Shown: positions 1 through 8,776, counted from the stretch's first letter. The stretch is DNA of 64,000 bases from Prolixibacteraceae bacterium JC049 (GCA_023369685.1 SACZ01000004.1:558001-622000); one strand, 5' to 3'. Program-made: numbers and translations. Notes: generated from the letters alone by a model not told the origin.

Positions 1-454
1 AAACGAATATGCAATTAAAGCGGCATATATAGAGAAGTTTGCGCGTTTTACTCAATGGGATAACATTACTCAAATCGACACATTCAGAATTACTGTTTTA
101 GGCAAAAATCCTTTTAAAGGAGAACTGGATAATCTGGCCGAAAACTATTCTATTCATAATAAAAAAGTAAGTGTTAGATACGCTAAGACAATAGATCAGC
201 TAAAAAAAACCCATTTATTGTTTGTAGCAGCATCAGAAGATAAACACCTGACTACCATAATTGCACGAGCAAAACAAATGAATGTACTAATAGTAGGAGA
301 AACAAAAAAGTGTGCAGAAGCAGGTGGTCACTTTGTCTTCTTCATCGCCAATAACAAAACCATCGGTTTTAATGTCAATCCTCAAAGAATTAAGAAATCG
401 GGACTAGACACAGATATATACCTAATGAGCTATGGAGAGGTTGTAAAGTATTAA
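1..454 (+). CDS. YfiR/DUF4154 family periplasmic protein (5' end outside window)
   Basis: The reading frame is open from base 2, so the start and signal peptide lie left of the window. The visible 150 residues follow the YfiR/DUF4154 pattern: an opening AIKAAYIEKFARFTQWDN segment, then FRITVLGKNPFKGELDNL, then the C-terminal block with GGHFVFFIANNKTIGFNVN and a final SGLDTDIYLMSYGEVVKY helix. Known YfiR proteins are periplasmic; in Pseudomonas YfiR binds the periplasmic part of the diguanylate cyclase YfiN and represses it. Only 50 bases separate it from the histidine kinase downstream, so the two are probably co-transcribed, and this protein may regulate that kinase (inference). Whether a YfiB-like partner exists cannot be seen. 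Confidence 0.85.
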   Translation, partial: NEYAIKAAYIEKFARFTQWDNITQIDTFRITVLGKNPFKGELDNLAENYSIHNKKVSVRYAKTIDQLKKTHLLFVAASEDKHLTTIIARAKQMNVLIVGETKKCAEAGGHFVFFIANNKTIGFNVNPQRIKKSGLDTDIYLMSYGEVVKY

Positions 455-504
455 ATAGAATGTAAAAACAGAAGAACAATATTGATTGCAATAAATTACT
501 GAAA

Positions 505-2424
505 ATGATAAAATCATTTTTTCAAAATATGACGATGCGAACTAAGATTATTGTAATTACACTAGTAATAAGTGTACTTACAACTTCTGTAGGTTTGTAT
601 GTTGGCTATCTATTCAACAAAGAGCTATATAAAAAGAATATAGTTGAGAATTTAATTGAAGATGTGAAGCTAATTTCAAACTATATGGTAATGCCCATGG
701 AGTTTGAATCTCCTGAAAAAGGGAAAGAAGTTCTCGAAAAGTTACATTCTAAATCAAGCATTCTAAACTGTCAGGTTTTTCGACCAGACAATACGCTCTT
801 TACTTCCATTGACTTTGGGAACAATGTAGCAAGTGAGGTTTCTACAGAATTGAAAACAAATGAGATACTTGACAGCGATGAATACATTGAAGTTTATAAG
901 CCAATCATCTATCAGAATCAAACTTATGGAGCAATCTATATTCGAGCTACCAATAATTTTGAAAAATTTCAACAACGTTACTTCTTAATTGCAGCTCTAC
1001 TCTCAATAGTAATGGCAATAGTTGCATTTATTTTAGCTCATTTCGGACAGAAACCAATTGTAAAGCCAATCAAATCGTTAAATCAAACAATGGCTGATAT
1101 AACTATCAGTAAAGATTATAGTCTAAGGTTACCAGTAAATGGGAAAAACGAAATAGCAAAGTTAAACAAGGCTTTCAATGCAATGCTTGACGCTATCCAA
1201 CTTAACGAGCAAGAGCGCGACGTGGCTCTTGATGCTTTAAAAGAAAATGAAAAAGAATTGATTAAGGCTAAAGAAAAAGCAGAGGAAAGCAACCATCTAA
1301 AAACAGTGTTTTTACAAAACATGTCGCATGAGATTCGTACACCAATGAACGCAATTATTGGCTTCTCTGACTTATTAAGTAACTCCACTCTTTCTGAGGA
1401 ACAGAAGAAACAATACTTAAACATTATTCAGAATAACTCCCATCAACTACTTGCCATTGTTACCGATATTTTAACCATATCGGCAATCGAGACAAAACAA
1501 GCCACTGTAAATCTTGAAAAGACAGAAATAAATGCTGTTCTCGATGAACTATGGACTGTATTCAATAATAACAAGAAGTATGACAATGTAGAATTGGAAA
1601 TCCATAAGACGCTGATTGACAAAGAAGCTCAGATATTTACCGATCAAACCAAACTTACCCAAATTCTCAGCAACCTATTGGGGAATGCATTGAAATTCAC
1701 ACCTAAAGGGAGTATACAGTTTGGCTATAAACGTAAAGTAATCGAAAACGAATCTGTTCTTGAGTTCTTTGTAAAAGACACAGGTATTGGTATTGACGAA
1801 TCGGGTCAGCAGCTAATTTTCGAACGTTTCACTCAAGCCGATGATTCCATACGACGCAATTTTGGTGGTACAGGTTTGGGACTTAGTATATGCAAAGGAT
1901 TTGTTGAAATGCTGGAAGGTAAAATCTGGTTAGAGTCCGAATTAGGAAAAGGAACTACTTTTTATTTCACTATACCGTATAAATCGGCCATTTCAGAACA
2001 AGAAGAAACAGAACAAAGCAAGCCAATTCCATCTCAAAAAACAGTTAAAACAAAACTTGAAGAGACAATTGTTTTAGTTGCCGAAGATGAAGAGTATAAC
2101 TACCTTTTTATTGAAGAGGTGCTACATCAAAAAGGCTTCAATTTAATTCACGCAAGAGATGGTCAGGAAACCATTGATATGTTTAAAGCAAATCCGAATA
2201 TCGGACTAATTCTGATGGACATAAAAATGCCGGTGATGAGTGGCTTCCAAGCAGCAAAAATTATTAAGCAAATGCAAGCAGATGTACCTATTGTAGCACA
2301 ATCGGCTTATGCACTGGAAAGTGAAATAAAACGTTATAGTGAAGTATTCGACGATTACATCACCAAACCCATTAGCACAAAAACACTTACCCAGAAAGTA
2401 AACAAATATTTATCGGTAAGTTAA
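505..2424 (+). CDS. Hybrid sensor histidine kinase (CHASE8-like, HAMP, HisKA, HATPase, REC)
   Basis: Membrane sensor kinase of 639 residues. TM1 is near residues 13-37, a periplasmic segment of about 120 residues resembles CHASE8, TM2 is near 160-180, and HAMP is near 181-235. A short coiled coil leads to HisKA, with phospho-acceptor H275 in MSHEIRTPMNAIIGFSDLL. The HATPase has the N box (QILSNLLGNALKF), G1 box (DTGIGID) and G2 box (FGGTGLGLSICKGF). A C-terminal receiver has phospho-acceptor D572 in LILMDIKMPVMSG and the conserved Lys in DDYITKPIS. There is no DNA-binding output, so phosphotransfer to a separate protein is expected. The YfiR-type gene just upstream suggests its sensor domain is controlled by that periplasmic protein, by analogy with YfiR-YfiN (inference). 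All kinase motifs are intact. Confidence 0.95.
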   Translation: MIKSFFQNMTMRTKIIVITLVISVLTTSVGLYVGYLFNKELYKKNIVENLIEDVKLISNYMVMPMEFESPEKGKEVLEKLHSKSSILNCQVFRPDNTLFTSIDFGNNVASEVSTELKTNEILDSDEYIEVYKPIIYQNQTYGAIYIRATNNFEKFQQRYFLIAALLSIVMAIVAFILAHFGQKPIVKPIKSLNQTMADITISKDYSLRLPVNGKNEIAKLNKAFNAMLDAIQLNEQERDVALDALKENEKELIKAKEKAEESNHLKTVFLQNMSHEIRTPMNAIIGFSDLLSNSTLSEEQKKQYLNIIQNNSHQLLAIVTDILTISAIETKQATVNLEKTEINAVLDELWTVFNNNKKYDNVELEIHKTLIDKEAQIFTDQTKLTQILSNLLGNALKFTPKGSIQFGYKRKVIENESVLEFFVKDTGIGIDESGQQLIFERFTQADDSIRRNFGGTGLGLSICKGFVEMLEGKIWLESELGKGTTFYFTIPYKSAISEQEETEQSKPIPSQKTVKTKLEETIVLVAEDEEYNYLFIEEVLHQKGFNLIHARDGQETIDMFKANPNIGLILMDIKMPVMSGFQAAKIIKQMQADVPIVAQSAYALESEIKRYSEVFDDYITKPISTKTLTQKVNKYLSVS

Positions 2425-2561
2425 AAGGTGTTTTCATAATTTCGGCATACTTCTAACACTTCAGCTTTTCAGATTATGTTCATTTCGAAATAAACAATTC
2501 CCGTACCTATCAGTTGTATTATATCAAAAACATATTTATCCTAAAACTTAAAACAGAGATC

Positions 2562-3236
2562 ATGAAAAAACTTTTATATCTACTAATAATTCCATTTTTA
2601 TTGAGTTGTGGTGATGACAATGATGATCCAACTCCTCCGAATAGTACCGATGTAGTCTACACTGTTACATTCAACTACAATTGGAATGCAACCAATTTTC
2701 CGGTGGACTATCCTTCTGGAGCGCATTTCTCACCATTAATTGGCTGGAGTCACAAAGCCAGCTTCAATTATTTTGCAACAGGGAAAAAACCGACTGCAGG
2801 AATTGAGATAATGGCAGAGACAGGAGCAACTGCAACATTAAAATCGGAACTGGAAGCTGAAATTAGCTCCGGAAATGGTTATAAAGCTTATGTGGGACAA
2901 GGACACAGTAGTGGTGTAGGCTCTGTAAGTATCGATATTACCGTAAATAAAGACAACTCAGCCATATCTTTGGTTACCATGATTGCCCCTAGCCCTGATT
3001 GGTATGTGGGTGCTATAGCGGTAGATTTGATTGAAAATGGAGAGTTCATCAATAGTAAAATCATTGATGGCGTTATATATGATGCTGGAAGTGACGATGG
3101 CGTTACTTTTACCTCAGCTAATGCAGATACCAACCCAAAGAAAAATATATCTGTTTTTGTAGATGCTCCATTGGGAAATGGGACTACAATTACTCCCACA
3201 TTCGCTACAATCAGTTTTAAAAAGAAAAGTAATTAA
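2562..3236 (+). CDS. Spondin_N domain lipoprotein
   Basis: A 224-residue exported lipoprotein. The frame opens upstream at a TTG (2514), but the ATG at 2562 gives a clean lipoprotein signal (MKKLLYLLIIPFLLSCGDD) with lipobox Cys16, so I take that start. The mature part carries the Spondin_N pattern: FPVDYPSGAHFSPLIGWSHK, then ATLKSELEAE, then MIAPSPDWYVGAIAVDLIE with DAGSDDGVTFTSANADTNPK near the C-terminus. Spondin domains bind cell-surface partners in animals; in bacteria the role is unknown. An acidic DDNDDPTPPNSTD linker after the lipobox is typical of surface-exposed Bacteroidota lipoproteins. It stands alone between the kinase and a debris region. Domain call is good, function unknown. 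Confidence 0.8.
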   Translation: MKKLLYLLIIPFLLSCGDDNDDPTPPNSTDVVYTVTFNYNWNATNFPVDYPSGAHFSPLIGWSHKASFNYFATGKKPTAGIEIMAETGATATLKSELEAEISSGNGYKAYVGQGHSSGVGSVSIDITVNKDNSAISLVTMIAPSPDWYVGAIAVDLIENGEFINSKIIDGVIYDAGSDDGVTFTSANADTNPKKNISVFVDAPLGNGTTITPTFATISFKKKSN

Positions 3237-3396
3237 TTCTCTACCATATAGAGAAATCAGGAAGATGCTCAGAGAGAAAAATCAAACCTCTCTGATGCAC
3301 CTCCCACACCACTAGGCATACCGATAAGGGAAATCGCTAATACTTACAGTTGTGGTTAAGAAAGTTACTAATTGAGCTAATTCGGCTACAATAGTA

Positions 3397-3843
3397 GTGA
3401 CGGATAAAGAAGTGTTAGGGTATTTTCGTTCATTTTGTTATGCAGCAACTATCACCTGGGCAACGAAATACAAACAAAGTAAGGAAAGACAATCGGGATG
3501 TAAAAGAGGGCGTTCCAGAAAGAATTGTCACCTACAGCGAATGTATCAATTACCCAACTTGTATCTGGCCAAAATATTGCAAATCGATCATACTACAATT
3601 ATTAAGTATCGAACAGCTGCAGCTAAAGCAGGATATATTAAAATTGCTCACTATTTTAAAGCAGTTGGATTGCCAGCACAATTTCTTCCACGAATCAAGT
3701 ACACCTATCCGGAAAACCGCAATTGCTTAGTGCTTGTCCGGAATCAAATTCATTGGCAACTGCCCTGCTTCATCTCAAGCTACATTCATCTGTCCACTAG
3801 CCGAAAACTACGCCAGTTATTTCGCACCAAACATCCTCCATAA
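3397..3843 (+). CDS. Putative helix-turn-helix protein, possibly a decayed accessory gene
   Basis: Frame of 148 residues from a GTG start; no firm family assignment. The middle, LAKILQIDHTTIIKYRTAAA followed by KAGYIKI, has the spacing of a helix-turn-helix with a recognition helix, and the N-terminal EVLGYFRSFCYAATITWATK could be the first helix of a small DNA-binding protein. The C-terminal third is basic. There is no clear ribosome-binding signal, and an overlapping frame of 96 residues runs through the same bases. The repeat immediately downstream and the absence of neighbours suggest accessory or decaying DNA. The gene could be a remnant of a mobile-element regulator, or the frame could be spurious. 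Confidence 0.35.
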   Translation: MTDKEVLGYFRSFCYAATITWATKYKQSKERQSGCKRGRSRKNCHLQRMYQLPNLYLAKILQIDHTTIIKYRTAAAKAGYIKIAHYFKAVGLPAQFLPRIKYTYPENRNCLVLVRNQIHWQLPCFISSYIHLSTSRKLRQLFRTKHPP

Positions 3844-3897
3844 GCTTCTCTCTATCAACTTGAACTGAACTTACTCCGCTAACACAGATTTATTCTA

Positions 3898-4123
3898 GAA
3901 GCTGTCCAAAAAGCTCTTTTGCTTTTGCTGGTGCTGTCCAAAAAGCTTATTTATAATTTTTTGAATTTCTGGATTATAAGTCACCACTTGGTTTATCACC
4001 CCTAAATCCCCTAAAGGGGACTTAAGCCTCCTCTTTAGGGGAGGTTGGGAGGGGTAAAGACGGAAGTTGGTTATAAACTGAAAGTTCGATTTCAAATGAA
4101 TTTACTTTTTGGACAGCCTCTTC
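3898..4123 (-). repeat. MITE-like dispersed repeat, copy A
   Basis: About 226 bases closely matching the reverse complement of 31797-31989. Its outer ends are inverted (GCTGTCCAAAAAG on the left, CTTTTTGGACAGC on the right), and the centre carries a second nested palindrome-rich core (CCCCTAAAGGGG next to CCTCTTTAGGGGAGG). The left end differs from the other copy by an extra partial unit: GCTGTCCAAAAAGCT occurs twice, at 3901 and 3934. A frame of 66 residues inside it (with SPLGDLGV) is a by-product of the core, which I remember as common between Bacteroidota genes, and is not a gene. The following bases to 4313 hold nothing recognisable. Confidence 0.8.
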
Positions 4124-4313
4124 TCTGCTACTCTATCCTTCGTTTGTAACTAAAGATCTTTGGCTAATACCAATTGCCAATGAATACTATCTGTGCCAGC
4201 AAGAGCAAAAACTTCAACCGTAGTAAAAAGGGTAGATAAGAGTATTAATAAAAGTTACTCACAACCTGGTACTAGGCACTAAATTACAACTCCCTAAGCC
4301 GTATCATTGTTCT

Positions 4314-5438
4314 TTACTTTTTCTTTTTATCTCCAGTTTTCCATGTCTTACCTAATCTGTTTATATGCCACACAACACCATTCTTCTTATTCAAAGCAGT
4401 AACCTCATACTCTGTAGGTGTCACATATAACTTTGGTGCATATTTCAACCTTTTTAGGTTTAACCCAACTTGTTCCAATTCTTTCAATCCAGCAGCATAA
4501 TGCTTGTTTTCCTTATGGTATTCTCGTTGAGCATAATAAATGTTTCTCAGTTCCCACTTTATCATCTCCTCACCATTAAATTGAAACACATCCTTACCTG
4601 TACCAACCTCTTTTTCCGAAAATTGTAAAAATCCCCACATTTCTGGCATATGCATAGCAATCTTTCCTTGTGGCGACCAAACCCAATTATCCTCACGGAA
4701 ACGTTTTTGTGTTTCTGGGTTTATCTTTCTTTGATATTTCCCATCTACGAGCTCATGCTGCCATTCAACTCTTGAGAAATTGATACGCCATTGTACTCCA
4801 TCGGCAGGTTTTTTACCAGAATTTATCTCGAAAGCATCTAAAGGAAAAGCTATTTCCACGGTCCATTTCTTATCTTCATCTTTAGAATTATTAATAGAAC
4901 CATGAATGTTCACTGCAGTTTTTAGTCCATTAAAATTAAAATGATCTAAAACAGCAGTATGATCTCGATAAGGCCTTAGCAATAGTAAATCCCACACCGT
5001 ATTTAAGGCATTCATCTCAAATTCGTAATAACCATGAGTATCTCCATCAGGATCAATGAATACTTCAAAATCATTATCATGATAAATAACACAATCGCGT
5101 TCGGTTAAAGTTCCCCAAATGTGAGGCTCTTCCAGCTCTGCTGCTATGTACAAAAAATTATCATCCCAAAGCATTTTAGCTCTTGTCTTAAAGCGCGGTA
5201 CAGGTTTTTTATTTCCTTCTATATCTTGAAAATAATCAGTCCACTCCGCATTCTCCCATGAAGGTTCATTTAAATTACCATCAACCATCAGAGAACTTGT
5301 TGCTTTATAGCAAATGTAATGTTTGGGATTAAACTTAATCCCTGGATGTTTCATACCATAATCATTCACATACTCCTGTGCATACGAATTGAATGATATC
5401 AAAAAACAAATTGTTAATAAATTAATTACTCTTTTCAT
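4314..5438 (-). CDS. Secreted carbohydrate-binding family 9-like protein
   Basis: A 374-residue exported protein with a Sec signal peptide (MKRVINLLTICFLISFNSYA, probable cut before QEY). Residues about 40-250 follow the CBM9-like pattern: MVDGNLNEPSWENAEWTDYF, then AKMLWDDNFLYIAAELEEPH, then DNDFEVFIDPDGDTHGYYEF and a WRINFSRVEW strand. Such domains bind sugar ends in xylanases; Bacteroidota encode many free-standing versions whose ligand is unknown. The C-terminal 100 residues, with Lys-rich end, are not recognised. It lies 113 bases after the transglutaminase-like gene on the same strand and may share its transcript. No catalytic domain is seen, so a binding or structural role is most likely (inference). 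Confidence 0.85.
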   Translation of the reverse strand: MKRVINLLTICFLISFNSYAQEYVNDYGMKHPGIKFNPKHYICYKATSSLMVDGNLNEPSWENAEWTDYFQDIEGNKKPVPRFKTRAKMLWDDNFLYIAAELEEPHIWGTLTERDCVIYHDNDFEVFIDPDGDTHGYYEFEMNALNTVWDLLLLRPYRDHTAVLDHFNFNGLKTAVNIHGSINNSKDEDKKWTVEIAFPLDAFEINSGKKPADGVQWRINFSRVEWQHELVDGKYQRKINPETQKRFREDNWVWSPQGKIAMHMPEMWGFLQFSEKEVGTGKDVFQFNGEEMIKWELRNIYYAQREYHKENKHYAAGLKELEQVGLNLKRLKYAPKLYVTPTEYEVTALNKKNGVVWHINRLGKTWKTGDKKKK

Positions 5439-5551
5439 TGGTTTTATTTTAGATGTTTAAATAATTATATTTTACATATATATTATGCATCTCTCTGTAT
5501 ATGAAATGTTACACCGTAGTATTTTAAGACTATGCTTCTATAGCATTGATT

Positions 5552-7054
5552 CTACCACCAATAAATGCGATCGGTATAAGTAAATGGTCTAGCTTGATTA
5601 CTTGCTTCTAATCCTTCCAGTTTAAACAGACCCGACTCTGGAAGTTTTTTAAAAATGATCTTAGAATCTGTTATCTTATTTTGTTCCATATATTTCCATC
5701 CTTTATCCCATACATACAGATATATCTTATCTCCCTCTTTTACTCTTTTCCTTAAATTACTCCCTACAGTCCTTGCTGTAAATTCAATTTGAAGCTGCTT
5801 CTTATAATTGGGCTTTAATACTATAATACTATCATTGTCATCTACATATAAGGGATACCCAGCCTGCTCATAATAACTATCTCTGTAATAAGAAGGTAAA
5901 TAAACCACCTTCTTTACCATATCAGTAAAGCAATAGTTTTTCTCATTTAACTTACTCCAGTGAATAGCATGCCAATGTCCCATATTATATACAGAAGCAA
6001 AAACATATTGCTGCTCACTCCAAAGAGTATCTACAGCTAATGAGATATTAGCTACAGGCCCAAATTCTGCTGTAACATCACGATATCTGCTATTTCTCAA
6101 TAAAGGAGGTAATTCTACCGTTGAAGCAACTTTTGCTGCAAGCGTCCATTCTTGCTTAGAGTAGGTACTTCTAAAAACTTTACCTGGTCTTCGTCTATAG
6201 GCAAACAAACTATGATCCATATTAACCCATTTACCATTATTACCTAGAACAGCACTTATACAATGACCTAAATTGGTATTTCCCCAATAAGGTACATGAT
6301 TCATTGATGCAGCAATTCCGTACGAGCGAAAAGCCATTGTCAATAAAATGGCATAGTTGGTACAATCTGTACTCTCATACTTAAATAGCTCTGATATCGA
6401 TTGATTATTAGACAATACATATGATTTATCCCGATACCAATGCCAAATACTGAAATGTCTTTTTATATATCTTGCTGCTTGTACTGGATCGTTATATTTT
6501 TTCAATGAATCCTTTATATGTGGATATTTCTCATGAAAGAAAGTTCGAAAATCTTCAGGCATCTCATTTTCTACACAATAGGGCAATACATATTCTCGAA
6601 AATCATTGTATAAAAGACTATCTTTCCATCCAGCATTATTCCATGATTCAAATGCAAGATCAACATTTTTAATCAAAAAATCAGATTGCAATACCCTTGG
6701 ATGATAAAGAAGGCTATCACGCTTTCTTACAAGTCGTTTATCATTAACAAATGCTTCAACATTCTTTTTTCGTTTAAATTTACGTGGGTCTATCTCTTTC
6801 CTTTCCCCATTTGGTAAATACCAACTCTCCTTTATCGTATAATGTAAACCTAAATTATTAATTAGAAAGGTGGCTGCATCTTGTTTTAAAGAGAGTGAAT
6901 CGGGATAATGGTTTAAGGTTTTTTTCAGTTCAACCTTATTCTCTCCAGCACTTGCCAATACTTGTTCTGTAGTTCCTGTGCCATAGAAATACCTTAGAAT
7001 AGTTACTAAACTTACTAGAAGCAATAGAACTACAAGAATAAATTGTTTTTTCAT
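5552..7054 (-). CDS. Transglutaminase-like (papain-fold) exported protein
   Basis: A 500-residue protein with one N-terminal hydrophobic segment (QFILVVLLLLVSLVTILRYF), so a signal anchor or uncleaved signal. Around residues 190-290 lies a transglutaminase-like core: AARYIKRHFSIWHWY, the nucleophile context STDCTNYAILLTMAFRSYGI and the His context TNLGHCISAV. The C-terminal half is predicted to be beta-rich (VKEGDKIYLYVWDKGWKYME, LFKLEGLEAS), a layout familiar in Bacteroidota transglutaminase proteins that act on envelope proteins or peptidoglycan peptides; the substrate here is unknown. The start codon directly follows the two-hairpin element at 7055-7185, and the signal peptidase gene lies upstream on the same strand, so co-transcription across that element is possible. 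Confidence 0.75.
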   Translation of the reverse strand: MKKQFILVVLLLLVSLVTILRYFYGTGTTEQVLASAGENKVELKKTLNHYPDSLSLKQDAATFLINNLGLHYTIKESWYLPNGERKEIDPRKFKRKKNVEAFVNDKRLVRKRDSLLYHPRVLQSDFLIKNVDLAFESWNNAGWKDSLLYNDFREYVLPYCVENEMPEDFRTFFHEKYPHIKDSLKKYNDPVQAARYIKRHFSIWHWYRDKSYVLSNNQSISELFKYESTDCTNYAILLTMAFRSYGIAASMNHVPYWGNTNLGHCISAVLGNNGKWVNMDHSLFAYRRRPGKVFRSTYSKQEWTLAAKVASTVELPPLLRNSRYRDVTAEFGPVANISLAVDTLWSEQQYVFASVYNMGHWHAIHWSKLNEKNYCFTDMVKKVVYLPSYYRDSYYEQAGYPLYVDDNDSIIVLKPNYKKQLQIEFTARTVGSNLRKRVKEGDKIYLYVWDKGWKYMEQNKITDSKIIFKKLPESGLFKLEGLEASNQARPFTYTDRIYWW

Positions 7055-7185
7055 CTGTTTAAAATTTTTTGATCTCCGAATGTTCTATCCCGATAATTAT
7101 CGGGAAATGCATTCAGGAACTCTCATAAACTTTAATCATTCTCGTTTGTGAAGCTTAGAATGCTGAAAGTTCATGTTCGTTTCAT
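7055..7185 (-). repeat. Intercistronic two-hairpin element, copy 1
   Basis: On the minus strand it begins ATGAAACGAACATGA (a four-codon frame MKRT plus stop). Then comes a hairpin of CATGAACTTT and CATTCT pairing with AGAATG and AAAGTTTATG. A TGAGAGTTCC spacer follows, then a second hairpin, CTGAATG pairing with CATTCGG around the perfect 16-base palindrome CCCGATAATTATCGGG (7089-7104). It ends AAATTTTAAACAG directly on the next start codon. Related copies lie at 42917-43053 and 59588-59708. No U tract follows either stem, so it is not an obvious terminator. Confidence 0.75.
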
Positions 7186-7193
7186 AGGGAACA

Positions 7194-8369
7194 TTATTTA
7201 ATTAATCGAAGAATTCTATTATTGCTAGATAACTGGTTACTACTAGAATACAGAATACATGTAGCTTTTCCTATTATTTTTTTCTCAGGAACTAAACCCC
7301 AGCTTCGAGAATCGATTGATTCAATACGGTTATCACCCATCATAAAGTAATAATCATTACTAATCTTGTGCTTATAAATGGGGGTTTCATTTAAAAAGTA
7401 ACACTTCAATGTGCCATTCCATTTGAGTCCTTCAAAAGTTTCCAAAATTTTTCGATGATAAACAACTGTTACAGAATCTGTCAAATCCAATATTTGTCCT
7501 TTAAATGGTACGATAACATCTCCATAGTTAGCATAATCCCATTTCAATTTCTTATTATTAAAGAAATAATTATCAACGATCCAACGTCTATCCGCCTCTA
7601 GGTTACAACTCTTAATTCCGTTCAAAGTAGAGATACACTTTGCTTGCTTAGTTAGCAGTTCTAATTGTATTGCATTTTCGCCTTTTTTAGGATCGAAAGG
7701 AATACTTTCCTGTTCACAGAATATTTTTAGTTGTTTTATATCAGAATAAGTAATTCGATATCGTTGTCTTATAGTTCCCTTTTCCTCATGCTTATTATCA
7801 TTAACAAATACTGTACTATTACGTATACAAAGGGTATCGCCAGGAAGACCAATACAACGCTTTACAAAATATTTACGATCATCATATGGAAAATGGAACA
7901 CTACCACATCATCCCGATCAACAGCATTAAAACCAGCTAATCGCCTAAAAGGCCACCATTTCTCATTCATTTTGGCTCTGGCCTCTTTGTTCATATAGCA
8001 AGCAATATTTACCCAAGGAATTTCAAATGGACTTTGTGGCAATATAGCTCCGTATTGATATTTATTTACCAATATTACATCATCTACTTTTAAGGTTTGT
8101 TCCATCGATTCACTGGGAATACGAAACACTTCAAAAAATAATAACCGTACACTAATTGTATACCCAATAATTATAAACACGGCCAATACTCTTAATACCC
8201 ATAGATATTTTCTTAGTCCAATAGTCCACCTATGATTCGAATAAAATACTGCCCACAATAAATAAAGTCCAATAAGCCAAATTAGCAACCAAATAGTTCC
8301 ATTTATAAGAGCTACTCCACATAAACAACTTCCAATTATAACAAACAGATACTTTAAAATTCTATTCAT
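7194..8369 (-). CDS. lepB: Signal peptidase I (S26 family), long variant
   Basis: Membrane serine protease that removes signal peptides. Catalytic Ser is S88 in RIPSESMEQTLKVDD and the general base is K170 in YFVKRCIGLPGDTL; the C-terminal box MGDNRIESIDSRSWGLVPE is intact. It has about three N-terminal hydrophobic segments (residues 5-42 and 57-80) and, between the Lys box and the final box, an insert of more than 100 residues, giving 391 residues against roughly 250-330 for common forms. Its start overlaps the end of the DUF1573 gene by 8 bases, so the two are translationally linked. Location at the end of an export cluster suggests a dedicated processing enzyme for that cluster rather than the housekeeping copy (inference). 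Confidence 0.9.
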   Translation of the reverse strand: MNRILKYLFVIIGSCLCGVALINGTIWLLIWLIGLYLLWAVFYSNHRWTIGLRKYLWVLRVLAVFIIIGYTISVRLLFFEVFRIPSESMEQTLKVDDVILVNKYQYGAILPQSPFEIPWVNIACYMNKEARAKMNEKWWPFRRLAGFNAVDRDDVVVFHFPYDDRKYFVKRCIGLPGDTLCIRNSTVFVNDNKHEEKGTIRQRYRITYSDIKQLKIFCEQESIPFDPKKGENAIQLELLTKQAKCISTLNGIKSCNLEADRRWIVDNYFFNNKKLKWDYANYGDVIVPFKGQILDLTDSVTVVYHRKILETFEGLKWNGTLKCYFLNETPIYKHKISNDYYFMMGDNRIESIDSRSWGLVPEKKIIGKATCILYSSSNQLSSNNRILRLIK

Positions 8370-8769
8370 CTGCTATTCCTTTCATTTCCTCTGGGAATTC
8401 CACTTCCCCTTTCACAACTAATTCTGCTGGAGATGCAGGTCCATTATAATATACAGTTATTGTTTTTCTAAAACGCCCGGGATGTGATGTATCATACTTA
8501 ATGGTTATCTTATCCTCTTTTCCTGGCTTAATAGGCTTCTTTTTCCAGTTAGGAATTGTACAACCACATGATGTTTTTATGTCTAGTATAACCAACGGTT
8601 GTTTTCCACTATTTTTTAACTGAAAAGAACATGAGGCTGGCACTTTATATTTCAAAATATGCATATCTACCTCTTTATTTTTAAATTCTACTTGTGCATT
8701 ATTGGTTACCTGCCGTGAAGTACACCCAATAACACCAATAAATACTAAGCAAAAGATTAATAGTCTCAT
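8362..8769 (-). CDS. DUF1573 domain lipoprotein
   Basis: Small exported lipoprotein of 135 residues: signal MRLLIFCLVFIGVIGC with lipobox Cys16. The mature part is a DUF1573 domain, an immunoglobulin-like fold, seen as FQLKNSGKQPLVILDIKTSC, then CGCTIPNWKKKPIKPGKEDK and a closing ITIKYDTSHPGRFRKTITVY strand. The CGC motif is typical of the family, whose function is unknown. It sits 7 bases after the RND permease gene and overlaps the signal peptidase gene, so it belongs to the same operon. From what I know of Bacteroidota, DUF1573 genes often neighbour 6-bladed propeller, NVEALA and S26 peptidase genes, which matches this cluster. Confidence 0.9.
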   Translation of the reverse strand: MRLLIFCLVFIGVIGCTSRQVTNNAQVEFKNKEVDMHILKYKVPASCSFQLKNSGKQPLVILDIKTSCGCTIPNWKKKPIKPGKEDKITIKYDTSHPGRFRKTITVYYNGPASPAELVVKGEVEFPEEMKGIADE

Positions 8770-8776
8770 TTCTTTT

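Noticed and set aside
3270-3360. CCTCCCACACCACTAGGCATACC resembling a group II intron or reverse-transcriptase flank
   Set aside because: Only a short resemblance, with no intron domain V or reverse transcriptase frame nearby.
3440-3730. Second plus-strand frame of 96 codons over the HTH candidate
   Set aside because: It overlaps the longer frame and shows no motif; the longer frame has helix-turn-helix spacing.
3895-4095. Minus-strand frame of 66 codons containing SPLGDLGV
   Set aside because: It lies wholly within the dispersed repeat; its protein is a translation of the palindromic core and recurs wherever the repeat does.
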